This document shows, piece after piece, positions 20,801 to 29,147 of a stretch of 29,359 nt of DNA. The DNA comes from Didymodactylos carnosus (taxonomy: Eukaryota > Rotifera > Eurotatoria > Philodinida > Philodinidae). Position 1 is the stretch's first letter; every line of letters starts with the position of its first letter. The stretch spans positions 1 through 29,359 of the forward strand of contig CAJNOQ010001687.1 in assembly GCA_905250885.1 (NCBI GenBank). The letters run 5' to 3'. Under the pieces are notes generated by a model, which made no database searches, was not told the origin of the DNA, and saw only the letters and a list, made by a program, of their open reading frames with translations. A program made the position numbers and the translations under genes.

Positions 20801-23800
20801 ATTCAGCACTTACTGCTCATCCACAATATCATCATCAACTGATATTACAACAACAACAGCCTTTGATACCTTCTTCAACGTCAAATTCATCTTCGTCATC
20901 TTCATCACCATCACACCAACAAAATGTCAATCATTTATCATCAAATCCTTATTTGAATGGATCAAGTGAATCTCAATCTCAAACATTAATGAACAGTAAT
21001 CATAAAAACAGTCAGTCACCAGATCAAAATGATACGGTATATATATGCTCAATTCACTACTTTGCAAAACAAATTGACAGGATACATTAAATTTGATAGA
21101 AATTTTGGGTTTCTACAAATTATAGGATGATTTTTTCAGCTTAGTGGTAGATTCTACTTGATGGTAATGTAAAAGAAAGATATCGTAGCCAGGGTTTCCG
21201 ATTGTTCTTAGGGATGGAAGGGGCTAAAAGTTTTGCTTCGCAGAAAGTTGCTGGCGAAAAAATGTTTTTGAAATTTTTGGCAGAAAATTGTTGGTAGAAA
21301 AACGTCAAAGATTTTGCCAGAAAGTCCACACATTTTTTTAGGGAGGAGCCAGCATTCCTCTCCGCCTCTGATCTTAGCTATAAACTCACATGATCCTCAA
21401 CTGTGTAGTTTGATTGGATGAGGAGCTACGACATTTAGAAAACGTGACAGACTGATGGAAAAGTGGACAAGCCCAGTAATTTTACTTAAATAGAACAAGT
21501 TTTATAGAAATTTCACTCTCATGGTCTAGCTAGCTATGTTCTAGTTTGCTTCTATTTTAGGCTCAATCAAATTCTAGTTCAACATCATCTTCGATCAATA
21601 ATAAGTCTCCACAAAACAATCACTCATCGAGTGTCACTCCACCAAATACCAGTACGTCATCTTTATCGGCTACCAGTAGCAGTGGTACAGCAGCGAATTC
21701 ATCAAATACTCAAAAACGTTTACATGTATCAAACATACCGTTTCGTTTTCGAGATGAAGATTTAAAAGCAATGTTTGGAGTATGTCTTCATTTTTAATTC
21801 AATCTCTTATAATGTCAAGATTATCCTCATTCATTTTTGTTTTCTAGCAATTTGGTGATATTGTTGATGTTGAAATTATTTTCAATGAACGTGGATCAAA
21901 AGTAAAATGAACAAAAAATTTTCAGGATATTATTAATTTATCATTTTATTTTTTGTATTTAAGGGTTTTGGATTTGTGACATTTGCTCTGTGTGAAGAAG
22001 CTGATCTTGCACGAGAAAAATTACATGGTGCTGTTGTTGAAGGAAGAAAAATTGAAGTATGTTTAGTTTTATTTAATATTTCTCAATTATTATATGAGAG
22101 CTGTTATTGAGTGAGGAGGGAAATAATAAGGAAGAGATATGCCATCTTTAAACGATAAATACTTTTTTTCTATTCTATTAATTTTGTTCCCAAAACAAAC
22201 TTTTATTTCCATACGTTCAAAGTTTTTGTATTGACCATTAAAAATAGTTGATAATTCTATACATTTTTCGTTCATGCACTGGTTCACTATTGAACGAAAG
22301 AGAAACTCAGTATAAAATGGTATGACTAATATATATAAATATACATATTAGCTAACTGTTCGTTAGCCAAAATACAAAACTTTCAAAATTTATGCTATTT
22401 TTATAGCAATGTTAGAGATTACTTGAAATCATCTTTTACGTACTTTCATATACAAGCTTTTTTATGCAATTATTCTTGTATTTACAACAGAAAAACAGAT
22501 TGAGATTAGAGTATGCGCGCAAATTTGAAAGTAGAAATTTAAGATCTTATTTGAAACTAACTTCAAATTATTAAATGTTAAATTGAGATTTTAGTGTTAA
22601 CGTAAACAATTAATAAAACATGTATAAAAATTCCAAAGTTTTTCTATATTTGTTTCTAGTATTTTTATCCGTCTCCACAGACTGGCTACTAAAGAACAAA
22701 CTATAGGTATCTAGAATAAACAAATCACTTTCTCATTAGTATGTTATAAAAACTTGAAACAAGCTACCAATATTTTTCGTTCGTTTTTTATATTGATTTT
22801 GCATGCCTGTCTGTGGCTGCTTGTATGTCTATTATCATCATTATACTAGGTCTCTAGAAGAAAAAAGAAAATTGAGCTTCATTTAAAAAAATCGAATCAA
22901 AGCACAAACGTAGGATTTGTGCATATATTGGCGCATGAATGTTATGATTTTTTGTCTCATCTCAAAATGTGTACTAAACGTAGTCTATAACCGGTAGAAG
23001 TATATATAAATCAGTGATAAAAACAAAACAAAAAACAATAAACATTAACTTTGATTGATTTGGATACTTATTGTTGTTCTCTCTTCAATACGTTGTTGTT
23101 ATTTGTTAGTTTAGACTTTCGGATAATATACGCGCACACATATACACACACTCACTCAACGTGTTATCGAAATTATTAATTTTCCATCTATTTTTCGCAT
23201 GTGCATGATTGTTAAAAACAGATCTCGTCTTTGTAGTCGTCAAATAAAAAAAGAAAAAAGGAAGTGAGTATAATTAAGAGAGAGAGAGAGAGAGAGAAAG
23301 CCACATTGGTTCGATAGAAGTGCCACAATCTTACAATAAAACGAGTATGTATAATCGTACGTCGTTTGCTGGTATACAGACTCATCTATTGTACATGAAA
23401 ATGGTTTGGTTTGTATCATACATTTATACTTATTTCAAATGTTTATTGGTGAGTTGTAAGTAAACGTAATATTGTTGCCTTTTTGTGAAGAAACAACTAT
23501 TTGCGTAAAGATTTTACCGTTTGACGAAGTGAAATTAAAATTGATTATCACAACAGTCTTTTGCATGTAATTCACTATAAAATTCATCGATCAAGCTACA
23601 GTCTTTTGTCCTACTCGAAGCTAATGTTCTGTTTTAGTCGGCACTTTTACTGGCCTCTCTAACTGCACTTATTCATTCTGGGGTTATGAACTTATACGCG
23701 TAAGATACAGTTTAAGAGGCTAGTCTTATTTATGCGAGCGAAACTTGCTTTTTAAAGACTAAATTAAAAATACTCATGATATATGAGTTTTAATATGCTT

Positions 23801-24105
23801 TAAATTCAGCATGTTTTTATAAAATTTCACCGAAAGGTCTCTCTCCGACTCACACATGTTTAGTTCATTAATACTAACTGATCTATTTTTGAGCATAAGT
23901 CGCACACACACACATGCATTCTATACTCACATTCTCAAATGCTATCAAACGCATGACAGCATCCCTTTGTAACACACACATACTTGGTGATTTGTGTATG
24001 GCGTATAATCGATTTATTTTTTTCTAATTTTGATCGTTTAAAGATGGCATTTTTTCATTTATGTGACACTCTACTACCTCTGTTTGCACTTTAAATATGA
24101 CAACT

Positions 24106-24145
<40 letters not shown>

Positions 24146-26076
24146 GAACTGCCGCTTATCATAAAATAAAAATTGGGATAAACGCACGGTATATACTTTG
24201 TCGATAGATTAGTATGTGTTTTTTCTGTAATTCAAAAAAAGTTAACTACTTTCACATACCAATGGAATGGCTAAATAAAAATAATGATGGCGTCCGCGCA
24301 GAGCATGTCGATCATACCGTTGTTTTTTATTTGTTATGTTTCATTCATTCTGCTTTTATTGTAAACAAATAGATATATACTAGTAGCCCATTAACCACAA
24401 CGCATGCGTCTCTCTCTTTGTCTCTAGGTGAATATGGCTACAGCTCGATCACAGTCGAAACCAAAACAAGTTGTTCCGAATCCATTTGGTTAGTTTTATA
24501 ATAAGGGGTGTCTGTCTGCTTCTATGATGTTTATTTCTTTATATTTATAAGGTATGATGATGAGTGCAACTCGACAACGTCCAACATTGATTCCAGCAAC
24601 ACAAGCAGGTTTAAGATCAAATTTCGCTACCAGTGTTGCACTTCCTGGTGGATATACGTAAGTACTTTAAACATCGAAAAGTTTTAATTTACTTAAATTC
24701 AATGTTTTGTGTTTCTCTTCAGCATATATTCTGATCAATTAGCAGCACTTGGTGGTATGACTGCTTATCCATTAACAGCACAAACCGGAGGTATCCGATA
24801 TATTACGACAGCACCTCCAGGCGTCGGACAACCGGGTGGAACATATACGATTGGGTAAAGACTGGAAATTGTTAATATCTAAAACGATTCTTATGGTAGA
24901 TTTTAAATGACGCTGAATTGAAATCTTTTTCTATTTCAGTGTTCTTCCAATGGGAAATGGAACTGGTCAACCGACTGGTTATATCATTAATAGTCAACCA
25001 GCTCAAATGGCAACGACTCAACAACTAGGGTAAATATGAAGCATTTTTTTTCCAACCGTTTGATGTTACGGATTTTGACGTGTTTGCTCGATTTGTGGTG
25101 AATATCTTGAGTTATTTCCTAGATTTTATCCTATTTTTCTATTATTTTTTTCTTCTATTCGCTATGTTTTTGCAGAATAACTGGTCCGATTCGTACTTTA
25201 CCAACATTTGCATCATTGGTATGAAAGTCTCGTTCTTGTTTTTTAAATAAAAAAGGAATTGACACATACAACAGCAACATTGTATCACAACAGATAGGAT
25301 TTTTAATATATAGTTATTTTAAACTCAATCAATATAATCTTATCGTCATGAGCTTAATCATATATTATAGTTTAAAAAAATATATATCGTTATATCGATT
25401 AGAAGCTTTTCAGAGTTTTTAGAAAGAAAGTAAGGGCTTGACTATTAGGTTACAGCTGCAGAAACGGTCTAAATATCTTGCATCTTCTCATGTCTACAAT
25501 ACGAACAGATGTCTAACGGTGTAAGTGCGATGGCGATTTTGAAATATTTATTTGCATGTGAATGCGTGTATTATCAGAGTCTATATTTGCATGTTTACCG
25601 TCGAAAAAAATATTTCAAAAAAAGAAAAGCTTTTAGATGGGAAAGTACAGTAAAAAATGATTTTTTTAGTAAGTTTTGAACAAGATATAGCTTTGATATA
25701 TGCATGTTGCGTATGTGTTATATGCCGAGATTTTGAAAAAACCAACAATAAAAAATCGATATGCCTTTTAGTGAATGTTACACAATTTGACACAATGGCT
25801 GTCTCTTTATCTTCTAGCTCAATAACTGAATAGTATTTACTCAAATTTTAAACTTATTAATAGTATTTTTTTTTTTAATTTTAGACATGCTTACCCGGAA
25901 ACTGCTTATATAACTACTGCGCCTGGAACAATCGGACCTATTCCAGTAAGTTGTAATAGAATCAATCTTAGCCTAATAATGTAGATTAATCATTATATTT
26001 ATGATATTTATATAAATTTTCTTTATCTTTTTTTCAGAGTATGAATAATACGGTACATCGTTATCGGCCATATTGA
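5865..26076 (+). CDS. rbfox: RNA-binding protein Rbfox (fox-1 homolog), 12 coding exons plus a duplicated exon block
   Basis: Coding exons: 5865-6230, 11128-11232, 16214-16690, 17215-17433, 17502-17555, 17618-17710, 24428-24488, 24552-24657, 24723-24854, 24940-25029, 25885-25945, 26038-26076. All introns are GT-AG and the frame is continuous: 1803 nt, 600 residues. Residues 1-368 are low-complexity Gln/Ser/Thr/Asn/His-rich. One RRM spans about 369-446: RNP2 LHVSNI (370-375), the Phe-containing loop IPFRFR, and RNP1 KGFGFVTF (407-414), followed by [15 protein letters not shown]. This is the Rbfox-specific RRM that binds (U)GCAUG in pre-mRNA and enhances or represses nearby exons. RRM exon lengths 54, 93 and 61 nt match what I remember of vertebrate Rbfox genes; the 93-nt exon is well known. 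The C-terminus ends HRYRPY, like the vertebrate RFAPY tail that aids nuclear import. A second copy of exons 3-6 lies inside intron 6. Confidence 0.95.
9273..9293. repeat. (GTT)n microsatellite
   Basis: About seven tandem GTT units within Rbfox intron 1. Confidence 0.8.
10269..10300. repeat. (GA)n microsatellite, interrupted
   Basis: A run of AG/GA units with A interruptions, about 830 bp upstream of exon 2. It is complementary to the (CT)n tract at 14115-14142 in intron 2. Confidence 0.8.
11626..12564 (+). pseudogene. Decayed protein-coding relic inside Rbfox intron 2
   Basis: Several protein-like segments lie on the same strand in shifting frames. 11626-11733 (35 codons) contains [20 protein letters not shown]. 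11877-11968 contains [20 protein letters not shown]. 12206-12469 is an 87-codon open frame without ATG; it contains [34 protein letters not shown] and [16 protein letters not shown]. About 12464-12564 continues in another frame with [19 protein letters not shown]. Eighty-seven open codons are unusual in DNA this AT-rich, and composition differs from the flanking intron. The first segment faintly recalls the Leu-Ala-Ala-Gln-Val-x-Ser stretch of P-element/THAP9-type transposases, so a dead DNA transposon is possible. I cannot name the rest. Confidence 0.5.
14115..14142. repeat. (CT)n microsatellite in intron 2
   Basis: CCCTCCCTCT followed by pure CT units. It lies 2.9 kb downstream of exon 2 and is complementary to the (GA)n tract in intron 1. 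Confidence 0.85.
14252..14267. repeat. (TTA)n microsatellite
   Basis: About five tandem ATT units within intron 2. Confidence 0.7.
15309..15360. repeat. Interrupted (CT)n tract at the left edge of the duplication
   Basis: Pyrimidine-only DNA (CT units with TTT and G interruptions) ends seven bases before the duplicated unit begins at 15367. It is not repeated at the copy 2 edge, so it marks the original left flank. Confidence 0.75.
15802..15807 (+). promoter_or_regulatory. TGCATG (Rbfox target) upstream of exon 3
   Basis: One of two TGCATG motifs in the 850 bp before exon 3; the other is at 16066-16071. Duplicates lie at 20148 and 20412. In RNA this is UGCAUG, the Rbfox binding site. Confidence 0.45.
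16066..16071 (+). promoter_or_regulatory. TGCATG (Rbfox target) 143 bp before exon 3
   Basis: Upstream intronic UGCAUG usually favours skipping of the following exon in other animals, so this may repress exon 3 inclusion. It is repeated at 20412-20417 in copy 2. Confidence 0.45.
16214..17710 (+). CDS. rbfox: Rbfox exons 3-6, copy 1 (linker and RRM)
   Basis: Exon 3 (16214-16690, 159 codons) encodes a Thr/His/Gln/Ser-rich segment with a poly-Ser run. Exon 4 (17215-17433, 73 codons) is Ser/Asn-rich and then enters the RRM with RNP2. Exon 5 (17502-17555, 18 codons) encodes [18 protein letters not shown]. Exon 6 (17618-17710, 31 codons) holds RNP1 and helix 2. Every exon starts and ends in phase 0, so each can be skipped without a frameshift. 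Introns 4 and 5 are only 68 and 62 bp. In vertebrates, skipping the 93-nt exon equivalent to exon 6 makes an RNA-binding-dead isoform. Confidence 0.93.
16845..17040. repeat. GC-richer block in intron 3, possible decayed transposable element
   Basis: Composition rises here inside an AT-rich gene, with GTAGCCAGGGTTTCC near one end and the reverse complement of a CAGAGGCGGAGAGG-like sequence near the other. This resembles degenerate ends of hAT-like MITEs, but I cannot show clean terminal repeats or a target duplication. It recurs at 21191-21386 in copy 2. Confidence 0.25.
18454..18459 (+). promoter_or_regulatory. TGCATG cluster downstream of exon 6 (first of three)
   Basis: With 18856-18861 and 19216-19221 this makes three exact Rbfox target motifs 0.7-1.5 kb downstream of the 93-nt exon; extra GCATG cores lie at 18851 and nearby. 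Copy 2 repeats them at 22800, 23202 and 23562. They are candidates for autoregulation. Confidence 0.45.
18931..18954. repeat. (AG)n microsatellite, copy 1
   Basis: Ten AG units then AAAG. Copy 2 (23277-23300) has exactly the same length, which is notable because such tracts mutate quickly. Confidence 0.85.
19687..19722. other. Duplication junction with templated 8-bp insert
   Basis: This stretch is an exact 36-bp reverse-complement match to 17775-17810 in intron 6. It has three parts. 19687-19704 is the normal right end of the unit (18 bp, also at 24033-24050). 19705-19712 (ATCTCTTC) is inserted and found at neither parental flank. 19713-19722 is the normal left end (10 bp, also at 15367-15376). 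Outside 19687-19722 the match to the inverted intron site stops on both sides. Confidence 0.92.
20560..22056 (+). CDS. rbfox: Rbfox exons 3-6, copy 2
   Basis: Exons 20560-21036, 21561-21779, 21848-21901 and 21964-22056 are intact, with the same splice sites as copy 1, and add 281 codons if included. This copy is the nearer one to exon 7, which supplies the last RRM strand (VNMATARS). Splicing exon 2 to either exon 3, or exon 6 of either copy to exon 7, gives the same normal protein. Inclusion of both sets gives an 881-residue protein whose first RRM lacks its final strand. Which pattern occurs cannot be told from sequence. Confidence 0.9.
23277..23300. repeat. (AG)n microsatellite, copy 2
   Basis: Identical in length to the copy 1 tract at 18931-18954. 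Confidence 0.85.
24051..24427 (+). other. Unique end of Rbfox intron 6
   Basis: DNA between the duplication and exon 7, including the (TC)n tract and a GCATG core at about 24395. It ends in a pyrimidine-rich acceptor TCTCTCTTTGTCTCTAG. Confidence 0.7.
24112..24142. repeat. (TC)n microsatellite
   Basis: About 15 pure TC units, 62 bp right of the duplication end. It is complementary to the (AG)n tracts within both copies. Confidence 0.9.
25176..25218 (+). CDS. rbfox: Candidate 43-nt alternative exon of Rbfox (exon 11)
   Basis: It has a good acceptor (TTTTTGCAG) and a GTATGA donor, and encodes [14 protein letters not shown] after the split Gly codon of exon 10. Skipping it keeps the frame into exon 12 ([14 protein letters not shown]) and the HRYRPY tail. 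Including it shifts the frame: exon 12 is then read as [12 protein letters not shown] and ends at a TAA in exon 13, losing the tail. If the donor is not used, GTA TGA at 25219-25224 ends translation, and AATAAA at 25246-25251 could polyadenylate that form. Its length equals that of a muscle exon I remember in vertebrate Rbfox genes, but homology is not shown. Confidence 0.6.
25219..25884 (+). promoter_or_regulatory. Intron downstream of the 43-nt exon with three TGCATG motifs
   Basis: TGCATG occurs at 25553-25558, 25588-25593 and 25701-25706, 335-490 nt after the optional exon. Rbfox proteins bound downstream of an exon usually promote its inclusion, so the product could drive its own frame switch. 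An open minus-strand frame over this region has no family resemblance. Confidence 0.5.
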
Positions 26077-26347
26077 ATTAATCGTTTATTATCAGTGTCA
26101 CCTAGTTTTGTTGAACAGTAGTATATTTGCTATTGATTATCATACTGCCCATTTATCATTAATCTAGTTTCATTTTTTTGTTATTCTTATTACTTTCTCT
26201 ATTCGCTATTGTAAATATCATCATACGTCATCAACGTGCTTCCCTTACGTTATCATTCATACACACAGTGATGAGAATATATAGATCTACTGTCTTGCTG
26301 ATACTGATACAACTACTTTATTTTAATCTCTCTCTCTTTCATTGTAT

Positions 26348-26353
26348 AATAAA
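26348..26353 (+). promoter_or_regulatory. Poly(A) signal, Rbfox
   Basis: AATAAA lies 272 nt after the stop codon; a second is at 26529-26534. Confidence 0.5.
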
Positions 26354-27080
26354 CATTTATTTTTGGTCAACAACAAATCAAAATACGCGTATATCAACGA
26401 TAATCTGTCTTTTGGTCATGCTGATACAACTTTTTTCTCTTCTTTTTTTTTGTGACGAACATATGCAGGGTATGTGTATGTTATGTATTTTTTATTCTTC
26501 GTTTTGCTCAAAAAACAAAAGTGCAATCAATAAAGTATATATTGTTTTCGTTTGTTTTTGTTTTTGTTTTTTATATTCCTGCCCAGGTTGAATCTCTCTT
26601 TTGTTCTTACATTGTTTGTATACAACCCGGTTTATGTTTTTTATATCGTGCTATGGAACTAAGCGCTTCCCTTGATTGCATTTATTATATCCATCAGCGA
26701 ACAATCGTTTTAAGAGAACAAAACAAAAAAAATCTGTTGTTTTTGGTGCTATATTTTGTAATTATTCTGTTCTTTGTAATCTCTAAGGAGTGATTTTCAT
26801 AAGTCAAAAACTATCATCATTTATTAAAGCTTTAATTATATGTTGAGTCCAAAGATTCCTATTTTTCTCTTTTTTTTTTGTGTGTGTCTCTGTTAACCGA
26901 GTGTGTACATGTTTCTCATAAAAAAAGAAAAGTAGCCACAGATCTGTTTTCATTTCTTTTATTATTATTATGCCATTTAACAATACCAGAAATTTTGCCT
27001 ATGGTCTATTTCAACCATAAAGTTTTTTTTTCTTTTTTTGGTTTGTTTGTTTTTGGTTTTTTGGTTTCTTTCATATATAT

Positions 27081-27126
27081 GCACACACATACACACACAC
27101 ACACACACCACACACACACACGCACA
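27081..27126. repeat. (CA)n microsatellite
   Basis: A run of CA units with one AT and one CC interruption, downstream of Rbfox. Confidence 0.85.
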
Positions 27127-27243
27127 AAAGAAACTAGAGTTGTTGTTTTCTTTTTTTTGTTGTTATTTCATCTACATATAAATATATCTATAACTACGAT
27201 ATTTAATTAGAAGAAAAATAGTAAAACAGAAACGAACTTATGC

Positions 27244-27329
27244 GTAAAATTTGATAGCATAACTAATGATGCAGTATTATTGTTCGTACAATAATATTAC
27301 ATCATGAGTTACTCTATCAAAAATTTTAC
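27244..27329. ncRNA. 86-nt hairpin, candidate microRNA precursor
   Basis: The left arm 27244-27283 and right arm 27288-27329 pair around the loop TCGT (27284-27287). The arms match over about 40 positions with one 2-nt bulge, one 2-nt internal mismatch, two single mismatches and one G:U. Size, single-stem shape and scattered mismatches resemble an animal pre-miRNA. I do not recognise a known miRNA seed. A short foldback transposon is the main alternative. It lies about 1.2 kb after the Rbfox stop codon, and either strand could be transcribed. Confidence 0.4.
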
Positions 27330-27620
27330 ACAGAATCACAATAATAATGTACAAGAATACACAGTTATGCTATGTTCATTTCGAATCTTACAACTATGTA
27401 ATTCTCACATAGATGTATCATTTTAATGAAATAAGAATTTATCAATATTTCAAATATTCAACAATGAACACTTTTGCTAAGTCTATTATAAAATACACGT
27501 ACAACGCGTATGTCTCGGGATATTATAAAATATTCGAATAATTCAAGTTTCTTTTCCATTTTCCATCTACGCTCATTGTTTGTAAATATATATTTTAACG
27601 AAGAAAAATTGAATACATAA
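27330..27620. other. Intergenic DNA
   Basis: AT-rich. A minus-strand open frame at 27458-27661 overlaps the next fragment out of frame and resembles no family. Nothing else is seen. Confidence 0.4.
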
Positions 27621-28520
27621 TCAATCGAAATCATCAGCATTTGAGTTATTATAGCGTTCATAATATTCTATTTGTATACTCCTTAAAAATGAAAATATAG
27701 ATTTTCGAAATGTCGGAATAAATAAATATTCAAATGACGTTATATAAAGCTGCAGTGAAAATCTTATTTTTACTTCTAAATCATCAAACATTTTCGATGA
27801 TAACTCGTTCATTTTACTTACTTTTTAAGAAAAACCGATCTTGTCAAAATTTGAAAATATTTTAAGAAGAAGACATCCTCAAATTAAAATCTGATATTAT
27901 CCGTAGTGAGAGAGAGATCTCGACGAGTTATTTCCAATAACATTCATAAACGCTCAGATGAAATATACGAACAACCACAAACAGTTCAAAACAAGTAATA
28001 TTTAACATTTAGAAGCTCTAATTTAATTTGTATCTTACTGTTTAAAATTACGCTACTACTTCTTTAAACAAGACACGATTATATTTCTGACCCGTCATGA
28101 TCGTTTATCGAAATAATCGTCTCATTTTATTCAATTTATATACAAAAAGGAAAGCTGATATTAACGATTTTGTTATTGTTTTTCGAAGTAATTCATCATT
28201 GAGTAATCTCAAAAATAGTTGGAAGTCAATTAGAATCACATATTACTCGAATATTCTCATAAATTTCTACAACTAATTTCACAAGCAGAACAACGATTCA
28301 AATTTTTTACAGTAATGAATATACTGAAGTTCGATACACCCTGAATAACAAGACAAGATAAATGATTTAGTTTTCTTACAGAATCAAAGGAAGATTTGAC
28401 AACGTTGTGGTAAATTGATGCCGTATAAATTCCAAATGTCATTATGCTTCGTTAATCGAATGAAGCCGTGCTTGAAGATCGATTATTTTGCTATTGCTAG
28501 AAGTATTTTGAATTTTACTA
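27621..28520 (-). pseudogene. Fragments of a decayed or fast-evolving minus-strand gene, unrecognised
   Basis: In 5' to 3' order on the minus strand: IIDLQARLHSINEA ending in a stop near 28442; a frame from 28442 with FGIYTASIYHNVVKSSFDS, followed by a 39-nt GTAAG...TTCAG intron-like segment (28341-28379); VEIYENIRVICDSN near 28270; a 45-codon open stretch 28242-28105 containing LLNDELLRKTITKSLISAF and NKMRRLFR, then, after one stop in the same frame, TGQKYNRVLFKEVVA; and a 63-codon frame 27812-27621 starting at ATG and ending NSNADDFD. I could not join these into one uninterrupted product by GT-AG introns, so a pseudogene is more likely than a gene. The family is unknown. Confidence 0.35.
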
Positions 28521-29147
28521 TCAATTAATCATTCAGAACTGCAGATTTCGTTGATATTAAATCTTAGATGTATTTAGATTTTTTCATTTTAACTTTTATC
28601 GAAAATATGCTAGAAAATTTTTCATTAGTACTAGTCTTTGAACCAAGATTCGAGACTCTGTTTTGTGGTTAGAGTATAAATCATCGTTGGTTGTTTTAAT
28701 AGTTTCTAGTCAAGAACCGAAACTTATGAACCAAATTTATGAACTGCAAGTCTGAATTTTTATACCGATAACCAAAGAAACATTTCTAATTTCCCGCTAA
28801 TAGGTAGTTCAGAAGAAAGCCTGAAACAAGTTTGTGTATTATATTTGCTCTGATTTCGGGATGTTTATTGATGAATGTAAAGAAAATTGTAGTTGGATTC
28901 ATTCAATCTATGTCTAATTACGAAGAATCAGCTTTTTATAATATCACTTCGTCTCCTACGAATGTTTTCACACAGATTCACAGATTTAGAAGAATAGTTC
29001 GACCATGAAGAAGATCAAACGGTCTAATATATGGACTTTATTTGACCAGATAGTGAAAATGACATAACGCTTATTCACGTGTATTAACTCATCAAACATT
29101 CTAGTTGTGCTAAAGTCTTGATCGGCCATCTAATGGTTATTCAATTT
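28521..29147. other. Intergenic DNA, nothing identified
   Basis: Neither strand shows a convincing frame, repeat or RNA gene. It would contain the 3' UTR of the minus-strand gene that enters from the right edge. Confidence 0.4.

Larger units (their letters stand above)
19713..24050 (+). repeat. Copy 2 of the 4338-bp direct tandem duplication (Rbfox exons 3-6)
   Basis: Repeats 15367-19704 at a constant 4346-bp offset. After 24050 the sequence becomes unique, running into a (TC)n tract at 24112. No base difference from copy 1 was found in coding exons, introns or microsatellites where I compared them. Confidence 0.95.
26077..27243 (+). other. Rbfox 3' UTR and downstream DNA
   Basis: T-rich. 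AATAAA signals at 26348-26353 and 26529-26534 are plausible polyadenylation sites. Phe/Leu-rich open frames at 26178-26793 and 26878-27210 arise from T-rich composition and are not taken as genes. The only other feature seen is the (CA)n tract. Confidence 0.6.

Noticed and set aside
15367-24050. Two separate Rbfox genes in tandem
   Set aside because: Only exons 3-6 are repeated. The first exons (5865, 11128) and the last exons (24428 onward) occur once, so this is an internal duplication.
26178-26793. Hydrophobic Phe/Leu-rich frames after the Rbfox stop codon that look like membrane proteins
   Set aside because: They arise from T-rich 3' UTR DNA, overlap each other in different frames and include AATAAA signals; no family resemblance.
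26878-27210. 110-codon frame with a His/Thr repeat
   Set aside because: The repeat is the (CA)n microsatellite and the remainder is T-rich; it does not begin at an ATG.
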